DNA of 64,000 nucleotides from Nanobdellota archaeon (GTDB taxonomy: Archaea > Nanobdellota > Nanobdellia > Pacearchaeales > GW2011-AR1). The stretch spans positions 243,607-307,606 of the forward strand of contig JAUSIK010000016.1 in assembly GCA_030648155.1 (NCBI GenBank). The letters run 5' to 3'. The first letter of the stretch is position 1; the number at the start of each line of letters is the position of its first letter. This document shows positions 30,318 to 39,962 of this stretch, one piece after another. Under the pieces are notes generated by a model. The model was not told where the DNA came from. It worked only from the letters and a program-made list of their open reading frames with translations, and did not search any database. Made by a program: the position numbers and the translations under genes.

Positions 30318-31125
30318 CAATTATAAAGAAATTTTCATTGATAAAAAGATGAATTATATGAAAAAAAGAGGCCAGATGACTATATTTATAATTGTGGCAA
30401 TTGCATTGGTTGTAATTATACTCTTATTCTTTTTATTTAGACCCCAAATAGGCAATATTTTGGGAAATGAAATATCCCCGAATTCATATTTGGAAGGCTG
30501 CATAGAACCTGAAATTAAACCTGCCGTAAATATATTATCTCAACAGGGCAGTTATCAAAATCCAGAAGGTTATATTTCTTACAAAGGCTCAAAAGTAAAA
30601 TACTTATGCTACACTGATGATTTTTATGAAACATGTACAGTTCAACAACCTATGACTAAAGGAAATTTTGAAAAAGAATTAAATTTAATGGTAAAGGCTA
30701 AAGCCAATAAATGTGTTAGAAATCTCATTGAGGAATACGAAAAAAGAGGGTATGAAGTTACTTCAGGAGGAATTGATTCTTCAGCTTCAATTGTACCTGG
30801 CAAGATCATAGTGAGCTTTAACGCCCCTATGACTGTGACAAAACAGACAAGTGAAAAATATCAAAGTTTTGATGTAGAAATAGAGAGTCAAATGTATGAT
30901 TTATTATTTATTGCTACAAGTTTAGTGCAAAATGAGGTAAAGGTTGGAGATAGTGCTACTGAGCTTTATTTACAATATTACCCTGATTTGAAGATAGAAA
31001 AAACTAAATTGACAGATGGAACTAAAATTTATAAGTTAACTAATGTTGTTACAGAAGAGCAATTTACATTTGCCTCAAGAAGTTTATCTTGGCCTGCTGG
31101 ATACGGCCTGGAGGAAAATAAATGA
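30292..31125 (+). CDS. Pilin-like N-terminus secreted protein, paralog of 25320..26096
   Basis: MKKRGQMTIFIIVAIALVVIILLFFLF; similar length and spacing. Confidence 0.65.
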   Translation: MEEIMNYSNNYKEIFIDKKMNYMKKRGQMTIFIIVAIALVVIILLFFLFRPQIGNILGNEISPNSYLEGCIEPEIKPAVNILSQQGSYQNPEGYISYKGSKVKYLCYTDDFYETCTVQQPMTKGNFEKELNLMVKAKANKCVRNLIEEYEKRGYEVTSGGIDSSASIVPGKIIVSFNAPMTVTKQTSEKYQSFDVEIESQMYDLLFIATSLVQNEVKVGDSATELYLQYYPDLKIEKTKLTDGTKIYKLTNVVTEEQFTFASRSLSWPAGYGLEENK

Positions 31126-32639
31126 AGAGAGGATTAATTATTGGGATTATGATATTGTTTTTGATTAATATAGTCTCGGCTCAAACTGAACCTAGTGTTT
31201 GCTGTGAACAGACAAAATCAGGACTATTCTGCCAAGATGTTCCTCAAAGTGAATGTAAGACAGATGCAAGACAACTTCCAACAGCATGTGAATCTACATC
31301 CTATTGCAAACCTGGAGTTTGCTACGATTCTAATGAAGGTACTTGTATGGATGAGACACCTCAATTAGTTTGCAATGCGAACGATGGGATTTGGTCTGAA
31401 AATTCTCCCGCTCAATGTGAATTAGGATGCTGTATACTTGGAGATCAAGCAGCGTTTGTAACTTTAGTTAGATGCAAAAAACTAGCTGGATTTTTAGGAC
31501 TGCAAACTAATTTTAATAAAGGCATTGCTGATGAAGTGCAATGTGTACTAGAAGCAAGTTCACAAGAAAAAGGAGCATGTGTTTATGATTTTGAATTTGA
31601 AAAAACTTGTAAATTTACAACAAGATTTGAATGTTCGCAGGGAGTAGGGGAAAATACTGTTAAAGGAGAATTTTTTGAGGGGAAACTATGCAGTGCTGAA
31701 GAATTAGGGACTAAATGCGGTCCAACCAGGGAAACTACATGCGCCCCTGGAAAAGAAGAAGTATATTTCGTTGATAGCTGTGGAAATGCAGGCAATATAT
31801 ATGACTCTAGCAAAATAAATGACAAAGATTATTGGAGTAATGTTAAAGATAAGCTAGACTCTTGCAAGCCAAATTCTGACAATGGAAATTCTGCAAGCTG
31901 TGGAAACTGTAATTATTTATTAGGGAGTTACTGCAGGGGTTCTGATAAAGAAACTGGAAACCCCACATATGGAGATAATATTTGCGCTAATTTGAACTGC
32001 GAAAACACACAAAATGGGAACTCTTACAAGCATGGAGAATCTTGGTGTGTATTCGATGATGAGGGAGAAGTTGGGGTTGGGGTGAATTCAGTTGGAAGTA
32101 GATTTTACAAACATATCTGTATAAATGGAGATGAAGTTTTAGAACAATGCGCTGATTTCAGGCAGGAAGAATGCATAGAAGATAAAATAGAAACTTCGCT
32201 TGGAGATTTTTCTCAAGCGGCGTGCAGAGTTAATAGATGGCAGGACTGCACTGCACAAACTTCACAAATTGATTGTCAAAATACAGATAGAAGAGATTGT
32301 ATTTGGAAAGAAGATACACAATTATTCCTTAAAGGGGCAGCAAAAAATGGAGCATGTTTGCCAATGAATCCACCTGGATTAAAGTTTTGGGAGGGACAAG
32401 AAGCCCTGAATATTTGTTCAAGAGGGAATGCACAATGCGTAGTAACGTTTGAAAAAGGATTATTTGGAGGGGAAAAATGCGAAAAGAATTGTGAATGCCT
32501 AGAAGATTCGTGGGAAAGGCAAAGAGCAGACATTTGTTTAAGCCTTGGAGATTGCGGGCCTCAAATAAACTGGATAGGGGACGAGGGATATAAGTCAGGA
32601 TATAATATTACAGTAGGGAAAGTTAAATCTAGAAAGTAA
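31122..32639 (+). CDS. 505-aa Cys-rich secreted protein, paralog of N-terminal half of 26517..30317
   Basis: CGNCNYLLGSYCRG, HGESWCVFD, CADFRQEECIE, CLSLGDCGPQINWIGD. Confidence 0.7.
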   Translation: MKRGLIIGIMILFLINIVSAQTEPSVCCEQTKSGLFCQDVPQSECKTDARQLPTACESTSYCKPGVCYDSNEGTCMDETPQLVCNANDGIWSENSPAQCELGCCILGDQAAFVTLVRCKKLAGFLGLQTNFNKGIADEVQCVLEASSQEKGACVYDFEFEKTCKFTTRFECSQGVGENTVKGEFFEGKLCSAEELGTKCGPTRETTCAPGKEEVYFVDSCGNAGNIYDSSKINDKDYWSNVKDKLDSCKPNSDNGNSASCGNCNYLLGSYCRGSDKETGNPTYGDNICANLNCENTQNGNSYKHGESWCVFDDEGEVGVGVNSVGSRFYKHICINGDEVLEQCADFRQEECIEDKIETSLGDFSQAACRVNRWQDCTAQTSQIDCQNTDRRDCIWKEDTQLFLKGAAKNGACLPMNPPGLKFWEGQEALNICSRGNAQCVVTFEKGLFGGEKCEKNCECLEDSWERQRADICLSLGDCGPQINWIGDEGYKSGYNITVGKVKSRK

Positions 32640-32676
32640 TGTAAAGATAATTAAAGCTTAAAAATTCCTTATAATT

Positions 32677-33426
32677 ATGAATAACTTAGATTTAGGACAA
32701 CATTTTTTAGTAGATGAAGAGGTATTAGAAAAAGAAATAGATTCTGCGGATATCACTAAAAAAGATAAAGTTATTGAAATTGGTGCTGGAAGAGGCAATT
32801 TAACGGAAAAATTAGCTGATAATGCTAAAGAGGTTCTTGCTTTTGAAATCGATAAAAGGTTTTTTAAATATTTAAATAAACTCGGAAAGAAGTATGACAA
32901 CTTAAAAGTTATTTTTGACAATGCATTATTACATTCCTGGAAAGGGTATTCAAAAATAGTTTCTAATATTCCATACCACTTGTCTGAAGAAGTAATAAAT
33001 AAAGCAATTATTTCGGATATAAAAGAAATTACTTTAATAGTTGGCAAAAATTTTAAAGAGTTGTTATTTTCTGATGAGAAAGTTGGGATTATTGCAAGGA
33101 AATTTTATGATATTGAAGAAATAATGGATGTTCCAAAAACAAGCTTCGAGCCTTTGCCAAGCGTTAATTCTTCCCTAATAAAGTTTATAAAAAGAGATAA
33201 AATCGGTGAATTAGATAAATTGATTATTAATATTAGCCTTGGAGGGGGAAAAATTAAGAATTCTATAATTAGGGCGTTACTGACTGCTGGAAAAACTAAA
33301 AGAAAAGCGAGGGAACTTATTATCGAAATGGATTTAGATGAAAATATATTGGATAAACCTGCAAAAATGATCACTTCAAAATTGCTTTTGAGAATTGAGA
33401 GTGAGTTAGAGAAGGTTTATAAATAG
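32677..33426 (+). CDS. ksgA: rRNA adenine dimethyltransferase KsgA/Dim1
   Basis: LGQHFLVDEEVLEKEI, VIEIGAGRGNLTEKLA, IVSNIPYHLSEEVI. Confidence 0.92.
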   Translation: MNNLDLGQHFLVDEEVLEKEIDSADITKKDKVIEIGAGRGNLTEKLADNAKEVLAFEIDKRFFKYLNKLGKKYDNLKVIFDNALLHSWKGYSKIVSNIPYHLSEEVINKAIISDIKEITLIVGKNFKELLFSDEKVGIIARKFYDIEEIMDVPKTSFEPLPSVNSSLIKFIKRDKIGELDKLIINISLGGGKIKNSIIRALLTAGKTKRKARELIIEMDLDENILDKPAKMITSKLLLRIESELEKVYK

Positions 33427-33444
33427 TACGTACTAAGTACGTAC
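33426..33444. promoter_or_regulatory. Tandem GTACGTAC palindromes abutting start codon
   Basis: GTACGTAC-TAA-GTACGTAC-ATG. Confidence 0.6.
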
Positions 33445-34218
33445 ATGAAGTTTATACATAGAATATCAAAGGGTAGCAAATTTAATCAGATTTATGTTCC
33501 TAAAGAAGCAGAAGAAAAATTTGAAATTGGAGATTTAGTAGAGGTTAGGCTTCTTGCGAAAAAAACAGATTTGTATTTTTCAAGAAATTCAATTAAGCTG
33601 ACTAAATTTAAAGAAAAACTAATAAAAGATATATTTGCATTTCTATCGAAAAATACAGATATAAAACAGATATTCATTTTTGGATCTTTTCTAACTAAAA
33701 AAATAGATTATAATGATATAGATATTATGATTGTCGGAGAGAAGGACGAGCTTATGGAAAATAAAATTTATGAAGAACTAATAGATGAGTTCAACTTAAA
33801 ATTTCATGTTTTATATATTAAAGAGGAAAAACTTGAAAATTTATTAATGACCAATCCACTTATTAGAAATATGATTTATTACTGTGTATCCAATAAAAAA
33901 TTAAAATCTTTGCCTGAAATAGAGATTAATGAAAAGGATATAAGATTTTCGTTAATGCTTGGAGAAGATGTTTTAGATGTAGATGTTAACAGCAGAATGC
34001 TTTATGACGCTTTACGAAGGGTTTTATTAATTAAATATTTTGTTAAAAAAGAAGATATTAGCCTGCCTGAGATAACTCAATTAATAATTAGCCTTCTAGG
34101 AAGAAATTTATACGAAGATGCAAGAAAAGACTCAATTGTCAATGAATCTAGCCGAAATAAAATTAAGCATATTATTGAGGAAAATATTAAATTTATTAAG
34201 AATAAATTAGAAAAATGA
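33445..34218 (+). CDS. AbrB-like N-terminus + minimal nucleotidyltransferase domain protein
   Basis: FGSFLTKKIDYNDIDIMIV (GSx10DxD). Confidence 0.7.
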   Translation: MKFIHRISKGSKFNQIYVPKEAEEKFEIGDLVEVRLLAKKTDLYFSRNSIKLTKFKEKLIKDIFAFLSKNTDIKQIFIFGSFLTKKIDYNDIDIMIVGEKDELMENKIYEELIDEFNLKFHVLYIKEEKLENLLMTNPLIRNMIYYCVSNKKLKSLPEIEINEKDIRFSLMLGEDVLDVDVNSRMLYDALRRVLLIKYFVKKEDISLPEITQLIISLLGRNLYEDARKDSIVNESSRNKIKHIIEENIKFIKNKLEK

Positions 34219-34535
34219 GCAAAGATGATGGTTTGAATAAATTGGTTAAGCTATTAACCCATGGATTATCTCATAAAATAGGAAGTATTGTGAATAAAGA
34301 CAGCTATTACTCTGAAAAATATGCCAAGGAGGCTATTAATTTTTTTAATTTAGCTAAAAAAGTTTCTATAGAAGGAAATTGGAATAGAAAGGATCTAGAT
34401 TTAATTGAAAAATTGTTAAGAAAAAAATTAATTGAAGAACTAAAAGCTAAATCTTTTCTGGATGAAAAAAAGTTCGAATTTGTAGATTTTGAACTTGAAA
34501 AATGTTTAAAAGAGCTAGAATTGATCCTTTCCTAA
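34215..34535 (+). CDS. Small helical partner of NTase protein (HEPN-like, tentative)
   Basis: 4-bp overlap with upstream NTase gene; YSEKYAKEAINFFNLAKKVSIEGNWN. Confidence 0.45.
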   Translation: MSKDDGLNKLVKLLTHGLSHKIGSIVNKDSYYSEKYAKEAINFFNLAKKVSIEGNWNRKDLDLIEKLLRKKLIEELKAKSFLDEKKFEFVDFELEKCLKELELILS

Positions 34536-35012
34536 ATTAATCAAATCTTCTTTATCAAGTTCATTAAGAATTTCTTCAGATATTTTATTAGTATCATTAA
34601 CAGCGGATTTTTTTTGCAAAACATTTTCAAAGAAATTAGAAAATCTTTTTCCTTTTTCTTTTGCAGTTTGCAAGGAGGCTGCCCAGTATTTTCCTGTATC
34701 TTTGAGATATTTTGGATCAAGGAATAACCATCCTTCCCTATTGAACCTTAAAGCAATAACTGGAGTAAGTCCAATAATACTCGCAAATAGCATGAAATCT
34801 TCTATCTGCTGTTTTGTTATATAGACTGTAGTTTTTCTGCTTGATTTTACTTCTATGACATATGCTTTTTTTCCTTGTTTTGCGGCTAATAGATCGCATG
34901 GTGAATCTTCTCCTACCCCACTACCTGCAACTCTTACAGCTCTCCAAGAATTTTCAGTAAATAATTGAATCAATTCTCTTTCTACACGTGAACCTTTTGC
35001 TTTGTTGGACAT
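34515..35012 (-). CDS. hjc: Holliday junction resolvase Hjc
   Basis: KGSRVERELIQLF, DLLAAKQGKKAYVIEVKSSRKTTVYI. Confidence 0.9.
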   Translation of the reverse strand: MSNKAKGSRVERELIQLFTENSWRAVRVAGSGVGEDSPCDLLAAKQGKKAYVIEVKSSRKTTVYITKQQIEDFMLFASIIGLTPVIALRFNREGWLFLDPKYLKDTGKYWAASLQTAKEKGKRFSNFFENVLQKKSAVNDTNKISEEILNELDKEDLINLGKDQF

Positions 35013-35056
35013 TTAAAAGAAAGAATGCAAGAGTTTAAATTTATTTGCCTCAAGAC

Positions 35057-35233
35057 CTAAAGATCTCTAGCTTGCACAGTCCTTCTACCATTAAGCTTTG
35101 CTCTTTTAGATGCTTCATCCAATATTTGGATCACTTTTTTATTTAGTGCATCTGCTACTTCGGCTGCAACACTCATATCTGGAACTGCTGCCTTGATCTT
35201 ACTTTTTATTATTAAATCTATATCGCTTGCCAT
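35057..35233 (-). CDS. DUF1931/single histone-fold protein (58 aa)
   Basis: Hand translation MASDIDLIIKSKIKAAVPDMSVAAEVADALNKKVIQILDEASKRAKLNGRRTVQARDL*; not in ORF track. Confidence 0.8.
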   Translation of the reverse strand: MASDIDLIIKSKIKAAVPDMSVAAEVADALNKKVIQILDEASKRAKLNGRRTVQARDL

Positions 35234-35238
35234 GGATA

Positions 35239-36741
35239 CTATTTTGCCTCCTTTTTTTCGTTAGATCTTGGAGAGTTAAGAGGTTTCATAAATGGGAAAA
35301 TAACTGCCTCTCTAATGGGCTTACCTTCGAGAAATGCGAATAATCTTTCAGATACACCAAAACCGCAAGTTGGAGGCATGCCATATTTAAGCGCTTCAAT
35401 AAATTCTTCATCGTGAGTGTGTGCTTCTTGATCCCCTGAATCTTTCATTTTTTGCTGTTCTTTAAATCGTTCTTCTTGGTCAAAAGGATCATTTAATTCA
35501 GAGTAGCCGTTGCCTACTTCGCTTCCTGCTAATATTACTTGAAATTGTTCAACTTTTCTTTGATCTTTTGGATTTCTTTTAGCTAAAGGCGAGATTTCAA
35601 CTAACTGGCCTGTGAGGAAAGCTGGGCCTGCTAATTTTCTTCTGCAATATTTCCAAAGAATATCTATAAGCCTAGGTTTATCAAGATTTTTTTCGTACTC
35701 TAATTTTAATTCATCTAACTTTGATTCAATTTCATCTTTAGAAGTTTTGAAAACATCTATTTTTGTTTGTTTTTTTATTTCTGAAGCATAATCTATTATA
35801 TCCCATTTTTTTGATAAATCAAATTTTAAACCATTTCTTTCGAATTTTGTTGTTCCGAATGTTTCTTTTGCCAGTACTTTATATAATTCCTGCACTAATT
35901 TCATCCCATCTTCATAATTTGCATATGCTAAATAAAATTCCATTTGAGTATAATCTTGCAAATGTTCTGCATCCATTCCTTCATTTCTAAACTGGCGCCC
36001 TATTTCAAATGTTTTCCCGTAACTTGCTACCATAAGCTTTTTTTGCCATAATTCGCCCATTGATATTCTCATATAAACATCTATATCTAGAGCATTGTGG
36101 TGAGTTTTGAAAGGTGCTGCTGCTGCACCACCGACAGAATTTTCTAATACTGGCGTTTCTACCTCTAAAAATCCTTTTGCTAATAAAAAAGAACGCATTA
36201 TATTCCAAAACTTACTTTTTCTAATAAAAACTTCTTTAACTTCTGGATTAATTAATATGTCGAGATATCTTTTTCTCAATCTTTCTTCTTCATCTTGGAG
36301 GCCGTGCCATTTTTCAGGCAATGGAAGAATAGATTTTGTCAGCAATACTATATCTTTAACTAAAACAGATAGTTCTCCCCGTTTTGTTCTAAATATTGTA
36401 CCTTCTACACCTATAAAATCTCCTGAATCAATATATTTTTTGAAAAATTCACATGTTTTATTTGGAGTTTCTTTTTCTTGGAGAACTATTTGTATTTTTG
36501 CTGTTGAGTCTTGAAGAGTCCCAAAAGCAATTTTGCCTAAATCTCTTGCTATCATTAATCTTCCAGCTATTTTTACTTTATCTTTTGTATATTTTTCTGC
36601 TTTTAATGAAGAATACTTTTCTTGCAATTCTTTTGCCTCATTTTTAACTTCATACTTATTAGGATAAGGATTTATGCCTGCCTTTTTTAATTCATTTATT
36701 TTCCTTAGCCTTTCATTTATTATTTCTTCTTGCCTGCCCAT
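35239..36741 (-). CDS. lysS: Lysyl-tRNA synthetase, class II
   Basis: LDILINPEVKEVFIRKSKFWNIMRSFL, FEIGRQFRNEGMDAEH, CGFGVSERLFAFLEG. Confidence 0.95.
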   Translation of the reverse strand: MGRQEEIINERLRKINELKKAGINPYPNKYEVKNEAKELQEKYSSLKAEKYTKDKVKIAGRLMIARDLGKIAFGTLQDSTAKIQIVLQEKETPNKTCEFFKKYIDSGDFIGVEGTIFRTKRGELSVLVKDIVLLTKSILPLPEKWHGLQDEEERLRKRYLDILINPEVKEVFIRKSKFWNIMRSFLLAKGFLEVETPVLENSVGGAAAAPFKTHHNALDIDVYMRISMGELWQKKLMVASYGKTFEIGRQFRNEGMDAEHLQDYTQMEFYLAYANYEDGMKLVQELYKVLAKETFGTTKFERNGLKFDLSKKWDIIDYASEIKKQTKIDVFKTSKDEIESKLDELKLEYEKNLDKPRLIDILWKYCRRKLAGPAFLTGQLVEISPLAKRNPKDQRKVEQFQVILAGSEVGNGYSELNDPFDQEERFKEQQKMKDSGDQEAHTHDEEFIEALKYGMPPTCGFGVSERLFAFLEGKPIREAVIFPFMKPLNSPRSNEKKEAK

Positions 36742-36835
36742 TTTAAATTAAAATTAATGTGATTTATATACTATTCTATGACATTAATTTCTTTGATCTT
36801 TTTGAATTCTTTATCAAAAGATGCTAATTTTTTTA

Positions 36836-37282
36836 TTATTGTAATTTTACTTCATCCCCCTCATTAAAATTGTACTTTTTAGATAATTCTCCATTTATTT
36901 CAAGAACATATACGGCAGATTTTTTAGGAGAATAAGTATTACAAATTTCCGTTTTACATGGAGGAGTATTTCTTTCTATATAGACTATTTTCATTTCTTT
37001 GTTTATCCATATTATATCTAGAGAGATTAAAGTATTTTTCATCCAAAAGGGATATATTCCTTCTTCTCGGAAGATAAATAACATTCCTTCTTCTTCATCT
37101 AGGAAGGAACGATACATTAGGCCTTCTGATCTTTCTTTTTCGGTCTGGGCTAATTCTACGTCAAAACATACATGATTTATGCAGGCTTGGTTAATAGAAT
37201 CTTCATGTTTAATATATATTGAATAAATTAAAAGAGAGAAAAGTGTTATAATAAATATTAAAATAAGAAACAATTTTTTCAT
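36836..37282 (-). CDS. DUF192 family secreted protein
   Basis: AQTEKERSEGLMYRSFLDEEEGMLFIF...PFWMKNTLISLDIIWI. Confidence 0.9.
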   Translation of the reverse strand: MKKLFLILIFIITLFSLLIYSIYIKHEDSINQACINHVCFDVELAQTEKERSEGLMYRSFLDEEEGMLFIFREEGIYPFWMKNTLISLDIIWINKEMKIVYIERNTPPCKTEICNTYSPKKSAVYVLEINGELSKKYNFNEGDEVKLQ

Positions 37283-37557
37283 TAAAATCTAAGTATTTTA
37301 AACTCTTTAAATTCTTGGAAGGGTTCTGGCTTTTCTTCTATATTCCTTATAGTGGCATGTTTAGGTCCAGCCTTGCATACTAAAATCATAGAGTCTACCT
37401 TTTCTTTATCTCCTTCTAGAAAAATTTCTATTCTACCATCTTCAAGGTTTCTTACATAACCCTTAACATTGAGTTTATCCGCACTATCTTTAATAAATTG
37501 CCTAAAGAATATTCCTTGAACAGTGCCCGTTAAATGAAGCCTTATTGATTTTTTCAT
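37282..37557 (-). CDS. acyP: Acylphosphatase
   Basis: LHLTGTVQGIFFRQFIKDSADKLNVKGYVRNLEDGRIEIFLEG. Confidence 0.95.
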   Translation of the reverse strand: MKKSIRLHLTGTVQGIFFRQFIKDSADKLNVKGYVRNLEDGRIEIFLEGDKEKVDSMILVCKAGPKHATIRNIEEKPEPFQEFKEFKILRF

Positions 37558-37593
37558 ATTTGATCCAATATTTTAATCTTAATATATTTTACT

Positions 37594-38382
37594 TTATGCA
37601 CTTTGGATACTTTCTTCTTCTCTCTTTCGATGTTGAAGAAGCTTTGTACTAAATGAATCGTCAATTAATCTTAAATGAGAAATAGACTTCCATTCTTTGC
37701 CTAGAGTTTTTGCTGCTTGCTTGTCTATTTCTAGAGGTAAACCCGCAAGAATCTGGCCTTGTTGCGATGCATCAATAACTGCAAAATTAGGCATTTTGCA
37801 TTTTAATATATCATGAATTGAAAACTTAATGGGCCATTTTCTTATTTTATTCTTTTTTAAAGAGAAGAAACCGGCATAATACTTAGATGGATATGCTCCC
37901 AGCATATTGGACAGGGAATCTACAATTTCAGTCTCTTCATCATCTTTTAAAATAGGGAGAGAAATTACACATGCTTCTAAAAGGATTTTAGGATATTTAA
38001 TAGATTGAAACTTTAGAAATTCCCCATTAATAGTTTCTTCAACTTCAGTGTTATTTAAATCTATTAATCCAATACTATATTTTTCAGAAAGTGCTTTATA
38101 TCCTAAAGAATCAAATAAATCGGTGGTATCGGAACCGTCTACTCCTTCTGCGATAAATACTTCTGTTACAGGATTCTTATTGGCTAGGCAATACTGCAAA
38201 ACTGCCTCAACGAAAGCGACTGGAGTATGAGACTCTAAATCTTTTATAAATGGCTTTAAAACTATTTTGTCATATTTTTTTAATTCTCCAGTGACTTTTA
38301 ACAGATTTAAAAGTTTATTGACTGATTCTGGATAAGTAGTGAATTTTATAGCTGCTCCTTTTACCATAGTTAGGATAATCAA
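37594..38382 (-). CDS. DUF362 domain protein
   Basis: IVLKPF, VFIAEG, PNFAVIDASQQGQ; start probably MVKGAAIKF. Confidence 0.75.
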   Translation of the reverse strand: MIILTMVKGAAIKFTTYPESVNKLLNLLKVTGELKKYDKIVLKPFIKDLESHTPVAFVEAVLQYCLANKNPVTEVFIAEGVDGSDTTDLFDSLGYKALSEKYSIGLIDLNNTEVEETINGEFLKFQSIKYPKILLEACVISLPILKDDEETEIVDSLSNMLGAYPSKYYAGFFSLKKNKIRKWPIKFSIHDILKCKMPNFAVIDASQQGQILAGLPLEIDKQAAKTLGKEWKSISHLRLIDDSFSTKLLQHRKREEESIQSA

Positions 38383-38437
38383 TTAGAGGCTTTATAATTA
38401 TTGTTATGGTGAGTTTATAGTATATTGGGAGAAGAAT

Positions 38438-39052
38438 TTACAATTTGCCCTTTTCTTCGCGCCGGTCAATTTCGTTATTTACAACTGCCACTACTTGAGA
38501 AGCAAAATAAACTTTTTTTCCTAGAGTTACTGGAGTGCATATTTTTTTTAAGCGTTTTAATTCCTTAGAAGGAAGGCCTTTATGATCTCCTAAAATGAAT
38601 ACTGGATCTTTCTTTATATCAACTGTTCTAATGTCCTCTCCTTTTGGGTCTAGGATATAAAGATTTCTTCCTTTTTTATATAGATCGCCCACTACTTCCA
38701 AAAATCCTTTTTTTTGAATCCAATATCCTGGAAAAACTTCTTTTCTTTCCCCTTGCCTATACTTATATAGGATTCTTTTTAATATTCCTGAAACGTCTTT
38801 TTTTGAGAGATAGATTTTGTCTATTCCAGTCTCTCCTTCTAGAACAGGAGACATCTCTATGTGTTTTGTTGGATCAGGCATACCTGCAAATACTAAATTT
38901 AGTTTAGCGTCTGGACGAATTTTATGGCTCAAGAAAAAAGTGGCAATTATTACATGAATTGCGATATCGATTCTTCCTGCTTTTTGAAGGTCATCTATGG
39001 AAAAGTTTCCTGATGTAGGTGCTGTTCTTGAATAGTAAACGAGTTCTCTCAT
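38438..39052 (-). CDS. trmY: tRNA (pseudouridine54-N1)-methyltransferase TrmY
   Basis: YYSRTAPTSGNFSIDDLQKAGRIDIAIHVIIATFFLSH; FILGDHKGLPSKELKRL. Confidence 0.9.
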   Translation of the reverse strand: MRELVYYSRTAPTSGNFSIDDLQKAGRIDIAIHVIIATFFLSHKIRPDAKLNLVFAGMPDPTKHIEMSPVLEGETGIDKIYLSKKDVSGILKRILYKYRQGERKEVFPGYWIQKKGFLEVVGDLYKKGRNLYILDPKGEDIRTVDIKKDPVFILGDHKGLPSKELKRLKKICTPVTLGKKVYFASQVVAVVNNEIDRREEKGKL

Positions 39053-39086
39053 TTTAAAATGGATGAATGAGGATATTTAAGTTTAT

Positions 39087-39962
39087 TCAAAATGGAATTG
39101 AATCTCTTTCTGTAATGCGAAGGCCGAGTGAAGCGTACCAAGGAGAATTACTGCGACAACCTATCTTTACACAATAGTCACTTGAATCGTACCACGCTGG
39201 AGCTACTATTATTTTATCTAGTATTGAATTTACCCTATATAAGAGAGGATCATTATCAGTGAGCCAATAATAAACATTTTGGATTTCTTCTAAATTGTTA
39301 GAACCTAAAAGAGCTTCATAATTTGAAGGCCTATAACTGTCTCTTACAAATTCGTCTGGAAGGGTAAAATATTCTCTAATTTCATATTTATCAGGCATAT
39401 CTATATTATGAACAATTACATCTTCTAAAGAAAGTGCTTTAGGTTGATAAAAGAGTGTTGTAGTTGTTGCAAGGTAATGCTCAATCATGCAATTTTTTAT
39501 AAATTTCCTAATTTCTTCTTTAATTGGACTATCTGACATTTTATAAGCTTTTGTAAAACTAGCGTGATGTAAAGGCATATCGCCTGTATAAAAATCTCCT
39601 CTAGCTTTGGCTTCAATTGAATAAAGAATCCATTCATCTTGTGTTTTTCTATTTCCACCATCCAGTAGGTATTTAAATAAATCTACCGTAACTATTTCAT
39701 CTCTATATACAACTCCTGGAATTGTCCAAAAATCAGAGTGGTTTTGAATAGGGGAAATTGGTGAGTCATCTATTTTTGTTGTAGGAGGTATTGGAACTTT
39801 ATTCTTTTCTTCTAACTTTGCTTTTATTTTTTCTTTTCTGATTAAAGCTTCGGTTTGTTTGTTTAATTCATGTGCTAGGTTGGGATCATATTTTCTGTTT
39901 ATTCTATCTGGGTTTGGATCTCCAATTATTTTTATATCGGTCATTTTAGATATTAACTCCAA
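39087..39962 (-). CDS. MoxR-operon client protein B2
   Basis: Paralog of 42604..43476; N-terminal IIGDPNPDRINRKYDPNLAHELNKQTEALIRKEKIKAKL. Confidence 0.75.
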   Translation of the reverse strand: MELISKMTDIKIIGDPNPDRINRKYDPNLAHELNKQTEALIRKEKIKAKLEEKNKVPIPPTTKIDDSPISPIQNHSDFWTIPGVVYRDEIVTVDLFKYLLDGGNRKTQDEWILYSIEAKARGDFYTGDMPLHHASFTKAYKMSDSPIKEEIRKFIKNCMIEHYLATTTTLFYQPKALSLEDVIVHNIDMPDKYEIREYFTLPDEFVRDSYRPSNYEALLGSNNLEEIQNVYYWLTDNDPLLYRVNSILDKIIVAPAWYDSSDYCVKIGCRSNSPWYASLGLRITERDSIPF

